Positions 47,613 to 58,691 of a stretch of DNA of 64,000 bases are shown in pieces (the first letter of the stretch is position 1; each line of letters begins with the position of its first letter). Position numbers and translations under genes: made by a program. Origin of the DNA: Angiostrongylus vasorum. Lineage: Eukaryota; Nematoda; Chromadorea; Rhabditida; Metastrongylidae. Location of the stretch: assembly GCA_018806985.1 (NCBI GenBank), contig JADANN010000146.1, positions 620,001 through 684,000 on the forward strand. The letters are read 5' to 3'. The notes under the pieces were generated by a model. That model had not been told where the DNA came from. It worked only from the letters and a program-made list of their open reading frames with translations, and did not search any database.

Positions 47613-48475
47613 TGCTCTCGTCGCAGCAATTCCTTACGGAAGCTTATTTTTAGAGAATTCTGAAATGATATACTAAAAAGCCTTCTCAAGTTAGGGTCTG
47701 CAGAAGTGATGAACCCTGTGTCGTTTCCAATCCAGGTCAACATACAGGGTCGCAGCCTCTTCCACCTGCTGTCCAATTTCCAAGACAAAGTATCTTTCCA
47801 ACCCGGTGAATAGGACTTCTGAAAAAGAAATCAAATTTGTCGACAATTCAAAAAATATGTCGGGTAACAAATCAATTAGTAGGGCGTGCAGCCTTGAAAC
47901 GCCCAGCCGATTCTTTTTGAATAAAAAATCTACAATTGAAGTGGTTTATTTTTGTAGACGATTAACTGATGTCAGTCAAGAGCTATATCTCAACAAATCA
48001 TTGAGGTAACTCACGATTAGTTAGAGCATCCTATGATTAGAGCAGGTAAAGCTCAAAAAAACGAAACAGCAATATATCAGCAAAACAGAACAAGGAAAAC
48101 TGAGTTCTTACATAAAGTAGGGGAAGAAGTTTGTTGTACAATAAAATATCATTCCTGTGACAGATGTATGCAAAATCATTTCATAATATTGCTTTAACCC
48201 TGTTTTTAACGCGGAAAAACTTAACGACCAGAAAGGGCAAAGATTCCACCGTTTACCTTTCTCTTGTATTTCCCATGTTTTTTTAAACGGAAATGATCCG
48301 GACGACAGACGAAGTGGAGATGAACCTCTTCGAAAGGGAGAACAAGAAAACGGCCAATTAATCGTCATCAACTGAATGTATTCTGTTTGGAATAAGACTA
48401 TGCGTTTTCGCACTCACATCTTCTTTGGAGGGAGAGAAAGACGAAGAATAGCAGAACACCTTCAACTGACGAATT

Positions 48476-48728
48476 CCTCAGAGCTACGCGAGCCATGTAT
48501 TCTACTCTATTGCTATCGTCGGGATGATTGGATGCATATTTGAACTACGTAATGTGAATTACAGTAGTATTACGTTGTATCCACTCAATGGTTTTGTCCT
48601 CCCAGATTTGGTCGCAATTTTTCGTTTACGTGAGGATGACAAACTTGGTTAGCACCGAGGGTGGGTTCGAACCAAAGACGATATATATACTACGGAAAGC
48701 TTCTAGGCATAGAGCTACAGTCTCGCTC
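48476..48728 (-). repeat. S1-related SINE with well-kept tRNA-like head
   Basis: The minus strand has TGTAGCTCTATGCCTAG (A-box-like) and GGTTCGAACCC (consensus B box), then eroded core and GGATGCATATTTG blocks. It abuts the big inverted repeat, and the last bases of its head are shared by both arms. Confidence 0.6.
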
Positions 48729-49202
48729 TTTTTCAGAAGATTTTGGTGAATCAACTTTTTGGCATGCAATTCATGAAGTTCTACGATCTTAAACGGAACT
48801 AAAGTGGGCTTTCCTTGGACTTCATAACCACTGTTTCTCTTGGCGAAAAGCCAAAGGTTTCTGTGCAAACGTTTAGCAGAATTAATAGATCAATGTGACG
48901 GTTGTGTCGCAAGCTAATTGAGACCCATCGACACGACTCGCAGAAACTGAGAAAAAAAAAGTGAACTATGAAAGTACTACCGTAATTTTTTTCCAACCAT
49001 GAGTCACTGACATGTGCAAATTATTCAAACTCATGCCAAATCAAATTTTGTGTTTACGGTAACATCGGGAAAACTCTAGACGTACACAAAGCTGCAAGCG
49101 GCGATGGGGTGCCACCACATCATCATCTGCTTTCCTGCAACGTCAAACCCCTCTTTTCACGTACAAACCTTCAACCAGAGTTCCTAAGAAATTACAATAA
49201 TG

Positions 49203-49352
49203 ACAGATGGATGGATAGCAAGTGGCCATAACCACCGATCTCATCACGTTCATTTAAGTCCAAGAACACAAAATGAACATCGCGTCCGACCCTCATTTGA
49301 TCGGAAGCAACATGCCGACGACTGCGTCTATTGGTGTAGGGAGTCACGGGTG
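49203..49352 (+). pseudogene. Inverted partial copy of the exon-like segment
   Basis: It mirrors 49495-49668 from TDGWIASG to WCRESR, with donor CGG|GTGAAG. The upstream CAG and first residues are missing. The frame is still open, so the duplication is recent or under constraint. Confidence 0.5.
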
Positions 49353-49494
49353 AAGTTACACGGTTCTTCCCGTCACTTCACTATACCCATGCATAAGATG
49401 GAAGTAATCCCAATCAGTTCATAAGGAATTGCGTCATCTTACGATTAATAATGTATGGGTATAGTGAAGTGACGGGAAGAATCGTGTAACTCAC

Positions 49495-49668
49495 CCGTGA
49501 CTCCCTACACCAATAGGCGCAGTCGTCGGCATGTTGCTTCCGATCAAATGAGGGTCGGACGCGATGTTCATTTTGTGTTCTTGGACTTAAATGAACGTGA
49601 TGAGATCGGTGGTGACGGCCACTTGCTATCCATCCATCTGTCACTGAATCGTAGCTGCCGCCTTCTCC
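49495..49668 (-). CDS. Exon-like segment, duplicated in inverted orientation, unknown protein
   Basis: It is bounded by a 3' splice site (ATGTGCAG) and a 5' splice site (CGG|GTGAGT), exactly 58 codons, phase 0 at both ends. The product contains GWIASGRHHRSHHVHLSP, FDRKQHADDCAYWCRESR and many His and Arg residues. An inverted copy at 49203-49352 keeps the reading frame with a few amino-acid changes (RHH to HNH, CAYWC to CVYWC). That copy keeps the donor but lacks the acceptor. I do not recognise the family. It is either one exon of a host gene or part of an undescribed mobile element. Confidence 0.45.
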
Positions 49669-50809
49669 CTGCACATACATAAAACAGAGTGCATTTGTGA
49701 GAGCGAGTTCACGCCTGGACGAGTGCTCATTTACATCTAGGAATTCCACTACCCTTTGAAACTCTTTTCATCTTGAACGAAAACAATACGGTAGTGAGGT
49801 TTTTTTGCAATTAACAAGACAGGTAACACTTTTTTTTAAGTGCAGTTTCGTACCACAGAACGAGATCATCAAAAGACTTCCTGACTGTCTATGTTTGTGT
49901 CTGTGTGTGTGGGTTTGTGAACGGATGTGTGGCTGAGTGCGGGAGGTAGCTTTTGTGATAAAGTAATAGACGTTTTCCTCTCTAAAAATAACCAAAAAGA
50001 AAGACTTGTAAACCAATTATTAGAACCTCTCAAGTAAGCCATCAACTATTTCTAGCTCTCGCTGTTCTTTCTGTCGTTTGGGAAGCATTTTCTACAGATT
50101 AAAGTGAATAAGGTGTAATTTCTTAGGAACTCTGGTTGAAGGTTTGTACGTGAAAAAAGAGGGGTTTGACGTTGCAGGAAAGCAGATGATGATGTAGTGG
50201 CACCCCCATCGCGGCTTACAGCTTTGTGTACGTCTTGAGTTTTCCCGATGTTACCGTAAACACAAAAATTTGATTTGACATGAGTTTGAATAATTTGCAC
50301 ATGTCAGTGACTCATGGTTGGAAAAAATTACGGTAGTTCTTTCATAGTTCACTTTTTTTTTCTCTGTTTCTACGAGTCGTGTCGATGGGTCTCAATTAGC
50401 TTGCGACACAACCGTCACATTGATCTATTAATTCTGCTAAACGTTTGCACAGAAACCTTTGGCTTTTCGCCAGGAGAAACAGTGGTTATGAAGTCCAAGG
50501 AAAGCCCACTTTAGTTCCGTTTAAGACCGTAGAACTTCATGAATTGCATGCCAAAAAGTTGATTCACCAAAATCTTCTGGAAAAAGAGCGAGACTGTAGC
50601 ACATTGCTTGAGCTGAAATTTACTAGAGTGTGAAGATATCTGGAAACAAAGTACAAGTTTTTTCAACCTTCGGAAATGAAGCTTCAATTTCCTAAGGAAC
50701 ACACAGTAAATTTTTTTGCCTTTTTTTTCTACGCTAAATCTTGTACTTAGAGCGCAAAGCGAATGAGCATTATGGATTTCATATAATTCGCTGTTCTTTT
50801 GATGAGCAA

Positions 50810-51080
50810 ACACGAGGTTGTCACTCCGTCCTTTATCACAGACAAGATGACATTTCGGCGGATTTGAGCTTCTTCAGAGCTTTGGGGCGTCGAGTTGACT
50901 GCAATTTACCTATCAAAATACCTACACAACCGAAACAGAGCAGTTACTAAAGCAAGATTTCAATCGTTTTGAGAACAAAACAGTTTCTTCGCACACTCAC
51001 CGCTTTCTCTAAGTCTTCCACTACTAATTCACCTGGAGGCCCACTGCACAGAGGACACGTGGAAGAGTAATGTGCCTCTT
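50810..51080 (-). repeat. PLE 3' UTR and family-A terminal repeat with decayed hammerhead-like motif
   Basis: It has GAGCAAACACGAGGTTG, then on the minus strand CTGAAGA ... CGCC-GAAATGTC (50844-50884) and a 3' UTR block matching that of the 19.4-kb PLE (CACACTCACCGCTTTCT). Stem I and GAAAC each carry changes. Confidence 0.65.
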
Positions 51081-51091
51081 GCATTAAAATA

Positions 51092-51382
51092 AAAAAGAAG
51101 TATAAAGCTCTCGGCGTTGATCAATCCTTGAGGGATGCATCATGCATTCGACTTCACTAGTCATCGTTTGGAGGTGATTGAATGCATATCTTGCCTTTAC
51201 AAACTCGCGGTGGCCTACCGATGTATCGAGCCAGTGCTACTATCCTCCCAGATAAGTCTGGTACCAATCTGCCAACCTCAGAGCAATGGAAGGTTTGGTG
51301 GGCCATAGGCGCGGGGATCGATTCCACGTGTGTGTTGCAGGGCGCCTCCAACCACTGCTTCACCCGCGCCCTTACACATGCC
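51092..51382 (-). repeat. S1 SINE inserted in PLE, with target-site duplication
   Basis: A full S1 (tail block, GATTGAATGCATATC block, core, head CGCGGGTGAAGCAGTGG) is flanked by an 11-bp duplication GCATTAAAATA at 51081-51091 and 51383-51393. Confidence 0.85.
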
Positions 51383-51393
51383 GCATTAAAATA

Positions 51394-51485
51394 TCGACCT
51401 TAAATACTGTGTGAGATCACACCTGATTGTGAGTCATTCCTCCCTGCGATTCATTGTCGTACAATATTTTTGGAAGTATACTTAT
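51394..51485 (-). pseudogene. PLE ORF C-terminal fragment (inverted copy)
   Basis: It is the reverse complement of 51955-52035, encoding the end of the PLE nuclease (MNRREECL-type block, then TQYLRPIF-type end). It lies next to an S1 insertion. Confidence 0.65.
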
Positions 51486-51499
51486 CAGCCTTGTGTAAG

Positions 51500-51830
51500 C
51501 TTATCAAAGAATGAATGCAAGACTTTACTTTTATTCCTTATTGATAAATGAGCTGGCGTTTCAACGGATTTCACGTTCTTCAGAGCGTGGAGAGCTCAAG
51601 TTGTGCGCAACCTAATCAGCCAAAGACCTTCATAATCGAAACAGAAAAGTCATGAAACCAGGGTTTTAATCGCAATGGAAACAGCTTCTTCGCACACTCA
51701 CCACTTTCTATGAGTCTTCAACTTACTCCATGATGCAACCACTGGTTATTTCACGTGGAGACCAATCCGCGCAGAGTTCACGTGAAAGCGTAATTTGCTA
51801 CTCTCATATTAAAATACCAGTCGTACATAG
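51500..51830 (-). repeat. PLE 3' UTR and family-A terminal repeat, decayed
   Basis: The minus-strand motif at 51551-51590 reads CTGAAGA, stem II remnant, GAAAC, GCC (for GTC) with stem I GCT/AGC. Flanking CACACTCACCACTTTCTATG matches other PLE 3' regions. Confidence 0.6.
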
Positions 51831-52045
51831 AACCAAATACTTCATTAGGCGAACGAACACATAGAGGGGGAAGATTTTTGAATCAGAAATTACCATCCTT
51901 GCCCAGGAATCGAAAAAGTTCAGCGCGCAAAACTCTCGAAGCATTGCGGATATATTCCAAAAAATATTATACGAAAATGAATCGCAGGGAGGAATGACTC
52001 ACAATCTGGTGTGATCTCACACAGTATTTAAGACCGATATTTTAA
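51830..52045 (+). pseudogene. PLE ORF C-terminal fragment
   Basis: Frames read ARKTLEALRIYSKKYYTKMN, RREECLTI, DLTQYLRPIF and stop, collinear with the PLE at 19.4 kb. It lies directly before an S1 SINE. Confidence 0.7.
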
Positions 52046-52048
52046 TGC

Positions 52049-52345
52049 GGCATGTGTAAGGGCGCGGGTGGAGCAGTGGTTGGAGGCGCCCTGCAACACA
52101 CACGTGGAATCGATCTCCGCGCCTATGGCCCACCAAGCCTCCCATTCCTCTGAGGTCGGCAAATTGGTACCAGACTTATCTGGGAGGATAGCAGCACTGG
52201 CTCGATACATCGGTAGGCCACCGCGAGTCATTGTAAAGGCCAGATATGCATCCAATCACCTCCAAACGATGACTAATGAAGTCGAATGCATGGCGCATTC
52301 CTCAGGGATTGATCAACGCCGACAGCTTTCTCCATTATCCTTTTA
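52049..52345 (+). repeat. S1 SINE, inverted-duplicate partner of the 51.1-kb copy
   Basis: It shares the rare variant GATGACTAATGAAG and the private 5' leader GGCATGTGTAAGG with the inverted copy. Its right flank differs, so the duplication breakpoint lies at the SINE tail. Confidence 0.85.
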
Positions 52346-52571
52346 AGCTTAATTAAAGATAGTCGAAGAAAAGGTACGTCCAAGTTCAAAATCACAAACT
52401 GGTTCAAAATGCATATTTTCATAAGGTTAAAGTCCTCACACTTCTAAAAGTGACGATCGATGGTTAGTCTCAGAAATAAACAATACCAGGTCCAGATTTC
52501 AATCGCCAAGTGCACTATGTTTCTCATCCCTTAGACATTTAAAACACAATAATGAAGGAAGAATAATGCTT

Positions 52572-52825
52572 TTGGCTTAACGTACTATTGAGTCACGCAT
52601 TCGACTTCATTCGTCGCATCGCAGAGGTGAGTGAATGGATATTTGTCCTGTACTGAATAATATATGAAATCCATGGATGGTCAAACCAGTATTTCTGATC
52701 CTTCCAAATATGTCTGGTGGCAATTTGCCGAGGTCTGGAGCTCCTTGATTAGATCGTGGCATGGATTGGACACATAACCAGTGTGTACTGCAGAACACCT
52801 CCAGTCACTGCACTACAAGCTTTAT
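52572..52825 (-). repeat. S1-related SINE, diverged
   Basis: CACGCATTCGACTTCATTCG, AATATGTCTGGTGGCAATTT and GTGTGTACTGCAGAACACC are in S1 order. Confidence 0.65.
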
Positions 52826-52904
52826 TAATACATGGCAATACGATTAATATTTCCAGAAGTTCGAAAAGGGCATTTTTATGAAATCAAGCAAAAGGCAGAA
52901 CTTT

Positions 52905-53095
52905 TTATTTAATGCCCATTATTTTTCACGGCAGAGTATTCTCTGAAATGCAACCACAATGACGCTGAGGTACTCGCAAAACTCCGATCAAGGCCAGATA
53001 CGAAACCGTTGTTACTCTTTCCGGGGTCCTACATATCACCCTCTGCACCACTGAGGGCACTTCCTTTGACTTTCTCCTAGCCAGCTTTTTTCGCT
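52905..53095 (-). repeat. S2 repeat, variant subfamily
   Basis: The minus strand has CCTCAGTGGTGCAGAGGG, GTTTCGTATC (eroded B box) and CGAGTACCTCAGCGTC, as in the 26-kb copy. Confidence 0.65.
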
Positions 53096-54507
53096 AAAAT
53101 TGAGAATGTATCTCACAAAATCAAACATAGTTCAAAAAACAACATAAGCATGATAGTAGGTGTATACGGTAAGTGTAAATGTGACACGTGACATCACTTG
53201 CCCTTTTAATACCTTCGACAAGCTCATTTATTTAGAACATCATTGAATTTTTTTCAGGGATTCCTAAGAGCTATTGCATCACCATTCCTAGAGATTAGTT
53301 TCAGGAAGTAAAGTCGTTCTTCAAAATTCATAAGGTCATTAGTTTCCATTAGTCAGTGATAAGGAAGTCATAAGGGACAACGACCATGGATCACAACTGA
53401 ATATCTAATTTCTGGAAGTTATTCTACCTACTAAGACCATACGGAGCTTAAAAAACAACTAAGTTTTCACAAATATTTACGTATTCAATGATACGCGGCA
53501 AACAAACAGAAACATTTAGAACAGCTTTGTTGTCATATTTTACGAAAAAAATTTGAAAGAATTGAAAACATTCGCTTTGTTAATTTAGATCTAAAGACTT
53601 ATAAAAAAGGAACAAACTTGAGAAAAAAGTGGTACGATTTTACTATCAAGATTTTCTGGAGACTTTTTTCCCTCCTAAGCGCTTTAAAAGACCGTTGACA
53701 CGTAGGTGAAAGGAATGCATGAAACTACAAATCCGATGTAAGAAATGATTTCAGAAAATCCTCTTCTGCCGGAAGACATAGGTTTCATCGAAATGAAATT
53801 AGTATGCTTGTTTTTTTCACGTTAGCGTAAATATGTGAGTTTCAAAGGCTTCTAAATCATTTAACACCTAAGGCTTGAAGTAGGTTCTTCGCAAAGTGCT
53901 AATAACTTTCCGATAACAAGAATCCCTGAGCAGTTGAAAATGCTTTAAATTTATAGAAGAAACGTGCTTCACCTACTTAGGAACAATTGTCGCTCATTAA
54001 AACTGTTATTTAGCCCTTAATGTTGGTTAGAAATAAAATTCCAAACAGAAATCAAAATGAAGTCTAAATGTTTCAAACAAATTCCTAGCAGCTGAAAGAA
54101 AAAAAAACACGGCTTGGGACATCATTTTGCCCTAATGGACGAGATACTGCTTGCCCATTTGTTTCCATTTTCAAATGACGAGCCTCAACGAGAAAGGAAC
54201 TGCACAAAAATATGTTCCACTGATTCCATAAAATCAGGAATTCTTCATCATTGTATAACAAAACAGCTTTTATCTTGTAGCCAAAGACTTGTAAATTCTA
54301 GTACTTTTCATCGTAGTTAATAATTTCACTTTGAGCTGAGATGAGTGCTGATTGACAGTTGCTTCGAAGAGATCCTCGCGAATTTTAACCTTTGGAGTTA
54401 CTTAGAGCACAATTCAAGTCGGCCAGCTAGTGCAAAAAAGAAGTTTTCAAGAAAGTTCGCTTGTTGTAGGTTCAAAAAATGCAAGTTTTTTTTCTTGAAT
54501 GAAATTA
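53096..54507. other. No recognisable feature
   Basis: AT-rich single-copy-looking DNA. Confidence 0.5.
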
Positions 54508-54583
54508 TAGCAAAACTCCTCTCAGCGTCATTGAGATTATATTTCGCAATATACCCTGCCATTAAAAAGAGTAGGAAGTAAAT
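54508..54583 (+). repeat. S2 repeat 3' fragment
   Basis: GCGTCATTGAGATTATATTT, CAATATACCCTGCCATT and GGAAGTAAATAG match the S2 end. Confidence 0.75.
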
Positions 54584-54611
54584 AGTAAGCTAAAATTGTG
54601 ATTATAACTAT

Positions 54612-54895
54612 AGCCTCAGCTTAACTGGGTTCATTATCGATTTGGGCTCCCCAGATCAGTCCCGCTGACGGGTGATTGCTGATGGCAGAGATCGATAGTA
54701 CTAGCTGAGAGACACGCGAAACGAAGGACCCGCATGGTGTGGTGGCGAACGCGTTAACCCCCGGAAAGGATAGAAGCTCTTTGGCCCTCCACCGCAAACG
54801 CTTGCGCTCCCGAGTTTTGCAAATATCTCAGCATCGTTGAGGCTATATTTCGCAATATACCCTGCCATTAAGAAGAGTAGGCAGTAAAACACAAG
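54612..54895 (+). repeat. S2 repeat, full
   Basis: Leader TCAGCTTAACTGGGTTCATT, CGGGTGATTGCTGATGGCA, tRNA-like part, then AATATACCCTGCCATTAAGA. It shows that about 100 bp precede the A box. Confidence 0.85.
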
Positions 54896-55286
54896 TTAAA
54901 ATTGAAACAATAACAGTTAACATGTTACCGTACTTCGCCATAAATAAAACGTAATAACAGTAAAGAAGATCCTGGGATTCAAGACCTTTTCCCTTTTCTA
55001 CAATAAAAATAGTAAGGTACTGTACCATAAAAGCGAAGTTTTGCTGGTACAATAGGCAGAAACTTTCCCATAGAAATTCGAGGAATATTGGAATCAGATG
55101 ATAAACGGTAACGTCAAACGCTCTATGAGAAGAGGAAAATAAAGCTCATAAATTCACTGTTTTCTTGATTTGTGGGCGCGAAATTGCATGATCTATTCAA
55201 CAGCTCACGTTTCGGTTCTTTCGACAATTTGAGGCCCTAAAAGGTCGAAATAAAAGACAAGGTAATCAGTTCAAACACTGTCATAA

Positions 55287-55570
55287 AAAAAAGGATCAAA
55301 CTCTTGGCGTTGATCAATCCCTGAGGAATGCGCCATGCATTCGACTTGAATGATTAAGGATCGTTGGAGGTGATTGAGTTTATATATGGCCTTTACAAGG
55401 ACGCGCGATAGCCTACCGATGTATCGAGCAAGTGTTGCTATCCTCCCAGACAAGTCTGGTACCAATTTGCGGACCACCGAGGGATGGAGGGCTTGACGGG
55501 CCATGGGCGCGAAGACCGATTCCATGTGTGTGTCGCGTGGCGCCTCCAACCACTGCGCCACACGCGCTCT
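55287..55570 (-). repeat. S1 SINE with 12-bp target-site duplication
   Basis: ACACTGTCATAA (55275-55286) and ACACTGTGATAA (55571-55582) flank it. Full length. Confidence 0.9.
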
Positions 55571-56094
55571 ACACTGTGATAACCTCCAGGAAAGTGAAGA
55601 CCAAAATTATTGATCAATGTAGATGTTAACACATAGCCGTTCCTGAGACACGCTATACTTGAAGTGCCAGAAAGTCAATAAAATTAAGGGAAAAAGATAT
55701 TGAACGAAAACGCAGAGCTTGAAAACGACTACTGAGGACCGTGTACCCTACACGACTTTGGGAACTCTCACAATTAGCGTTCAGTCAGATTAGACGACGC
55801 CTCGTTTCGTTTAGCTCACATTTCTTTCATAAAAATTTTTTACAAGTTTATTCAAAAGACTTTAAATCAGATGCGAATTCTTTTTATCGACAACAGCATG
55901 AAATCTTTCTTATTAATGTGTATTTCGAATATACAGTCGATTACCGTAGTTTCTTCAGTCTTTTTTTTAAGCAACCACCACTGGACGAAGATTAACCATA
56001 TGAAAAACCATGGTTTAGGAGAGTTTCAGTATAATAGACGAATAGAAAAAATAACTAATTTAAGTTAAAGGATGTATAACTTAAACGCTGATGA

Positions 56095-56310
56095 CTACTA
56101 TAGATCAATAACACGGCTGAAAGAAAGGCGAAACGAAGGACTCAAATGGTGTGGTGGTGAACGCGTTACCTGGAAAGGCTAATAACGTGTGCTCCGTCCC
56201 CAGTGCATACACCAGCGGTCCGGAGTTTTGCAAATATCTCAGCATCATTACGGTTATATATCACAAAATACCCTGCCATTAAAAAAAAAGGTAGGTAGTA
56301 AATAAAAAAG
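56095..56310 (+). repeat. S2 repeat
   Basis: Tandem-like first copy with GGCGAAACGAAGGACTCAAA, CGGAGTTTTGCAAATATC and GGTAGTAAATAAAAAAG. Confidence 0.82.
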
Positions 56311-56324
56311 TGATCAGATTGTGA

Positions 56325-56515
56325 TTTATACCACAGCATCAGTTTAACTGGGTTCAATGCCCATTTGTGCTCCCCAGATCAATCCCGCTGACGAGTGATT
56401 GCTGATAGTTCCTGTTCGATAACACAGCTGATACAAAGGCGAAACGAATGACTCGCATGGTGTGGTGGTGAACGGGTTTGTCCTCGGAAAATACCTCAGC
56501 ATCATTACGGTTAAA
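56325..56515 (+). repeat. S2 repeat, second tandem copy, 3' deleted
   Basis: Leader AACTGGGTTCAATGCCCATT, then GGCGAAACGAATGACTCGCA, then a jump to ACCTCAGCATCATTACGG. The B-box part is lost. Confidence 0.8.
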
Positions 56516-57239
56516 AGATGCTTGTCTCATTTTTTATCATAAAACTTATAAAAGAATGAAATCTGCAGCAAGTGCGAATTTACTTAGTAAACCACTTCCA
56601 TCTTCATCGTTTCTCCGCAAAACGAACTGGAATGATGTCGATATGTCAATCTACTAAGTGTCCTCAAAATTTATTATTCTTAGTTATTTAATGAAACACT
56701 ATGTAGCGAACTCCAAAGAAGAGTAAATAAATCCTAGAAGAATGTAAATTTGGTGATAAGCGATTCTTCCAAGAGAAAAAGACCTGCACACCTTAAATCG
56801 ACTGGTAGCTCGAGCTTTGTTGAGAGTTCGTCATTCTAAGCCAAGAGATCCAGTAGATTCATGGACTTCAAGAGGACTTCACGGCAAAAAAGAAATCTTT
56901 AGAGTTTAAAATGCGAAATCTAATCGAAACCAAATTCAGCAAACAGAATTTAAACGGCTCCCGGCGGATATGAAAACAAATCCCGAAAATGGCACGAGTC
57001 TAGAAATTGACTTTAAAATTGGAAGAATGACAACGACTATGTGGAGGTGATTTATGAATATTTCTCGAAAACAGCCTATAGTGTTCGGTACGAAAAATCA
57101 CCGATCAGTTGCTAATTGTCACTTCAAAGACGCATAGTAGGGATCTCATAAACAAAAATTTTAGGCTCGGAGTTTTCATGGATTTGAATCTGACCAGACC
57201 AATTGTCATCCAGTAACCGCTAAAAAAATAATAAACAAC

Positions 57240-57240
57240 T

Positions 57241-57267
<27 letters not shown>
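57240..57267. repeat. TA microsatellite
   Basis: About fourteen TA units directly upstream of an S3 copy. Confidence 0.95.
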
Positions 57268-57272
<5 letters not shown>

Positions 57273-57293
57273 CGTATATACATATAGCAAATA

Positions 57294-57690
57294 GCAAATA
57301 GCACATTGGTAATGATGGTGATCATCACGAGCACGGTGCTGGTTCCATACCGCTCGGGGATCACCAAGCATCTCATCCCTAGATCCTGAGTCGGGAGTTT
57401 GGCACCGGACTTATCTGGGAGGAGATCAATCTCTGTAATCCAATTGCGAACGCTCTAGGTCGGCTAACTCAGGACTCCAGTGAGAATTGACTTGACTAGC
57501 ATTCTACGACATTCAAGATGAAATGAAAGTCCTCTAACAGCAGCAGAAACGACACGAGATTACTGGAGGATTTTAGTGGATAATGGATGCGGGGAGACCC
57601 ATCAAATATGAGAAGTGTTGGGATCCGCACAGTAGACGTGACGACTGGTCGTATAAACCTATAGAAAAAAAGTGAAGTAGACAAAAAAAA
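57294..57690 (+). repeat. S3 SINE
   Basis: AGCACATTGGTAATGATGG head, core GGCACCGGACTTATCTGGGA, body CATTCTACGACATTCAAGA, A-rich tail. Immediately preceded by a TA microsatellite. Confidence 0.85.
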
Positions 57691-58216
57691 AGAAAAAAAA
57701 GTGAAAATACAGCACATGATATTGTTCATTTTCATGGAAGATAATAATAGACGGAAAGAAAGAGAACTTACACTGGAACCAACCTCGTGCCAACATGAAC
57801 ATCCTATTTTTTAAAAAGGCTATACCATTGGTATCAGATTCATTTATGGACGAAGCACTAACCTAGACACTTTCTATTTGACCATATTTTGTCGCAGACA
57901 ATCAAATATGCATTCACTGTGTCCGAATCAAGAACAGATGAATGCATATGAGATAAATTCGCTATTTATGAGCGTCGTTCCTTTTTAGGTCCAACAGAAT
58001 GCGAATCCTTTCACATGCATCGATGAGAATGACCATTAATCTTTCAGCGCACTAATGCCTTATGTTGTAAAAAACGATGTCATCAGCTAGCAGACGACAG
58101 TGTAACCACCGAATATGGACTCTGACGTTATTCCATGCGTATTTCCAAACGACGTTTCCGAGAGTGATGGATGTGAGATTGTATCGCCTTGACGGACTTA
58201 TCCTCTTATGTTGATA

Positions 58217-58495
58217 AATGGATAAAGGATGAAGTCCTCAGCAGAGATCAACCTCCAGGGAATGCACCACAAATTACACTCCATTCGTGGGATCACTGAG
58301 GTGATAGAGTGCATATTTGGCTTATACAATGATTCGCAGCGATTTCCCGATGTATCAAGTCACTCTAAGATCTTTGACATTTGCGTAACAGTGTTCCGAC
58401 TTCGGATGAATAGATGGTACTACACTGCCCGGAAAAACCGAGGACCATGTATATATTGAAGGTCACCTCTAACCACTGCGCTACATGTACCCGCA
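58217..58495 (-). repeat. S1-related SINE, diverged
   Basis: The S1 order is kept from GATGAAGTCCTCAGC to CACTGCGCTACATGTACCC. The core is poorly kept. Confidence 0.6.
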
Positions 58496-58691
58496 TTCGT
58501 GATGATGATAATGCAAAGTGATGGAATTTTGCTTTTGAATTTGCATAGCACATGTGGAAATTCTGATAACTGAGCACTGAGTTCTACGACTGCCTCTGCC
58601 CCCAACCGAGTCAAAAAGTTCAAAAGCTTGAAATCATTGAAAAAACAGGCATGCTTGTAGTAAATACTTTAATGAATCTTTTCGTGGCTCT

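Larger units (their letters stand above)
48714..50600. repeat. Large inverted repeat with asymmetric insert
   Basis: Outer arms 48714-49199 and 50115-50600 (486 bp each) are inverted copies at about 95% by eye. Inner arms of about 200 bp (about 49200-49399 and 49431-49652) continue the palindrome. The right half has about 460 extra bases (49653-50114). Total arm length is about 690 bp. Arms contain exon-like sequence and an open frame (LHELHAKKLIHQNLL) kept in both outer arms. No element ends or transposase are recognised. Confidence 0.85.
55583..57239. other. Only S2 copies
   Basis: Outside the S2 copies, nothing is recognised. Confidence 0.45.

Noticed and set aside
48640..48730. Possible tRNA gene (consensus B box GGTTCGAACCC)
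   Set aside because: No acceptor-stem pairing or anticodon arm. The downstream body follows the S1 order, so it is a SINE head.
55195..55245. Further hammerhead-like string (GAAACGTGAGC on the minus strand)
   Set aside because: The CTGANGA half is missing and no terminal-repeat flank is visible.
57240..57267. TA run as a possible origin or CRISPR-like array
   Set aside because: Simple microsatellite. No spaced direct repeats anywhere in the window resemble CRISPR.
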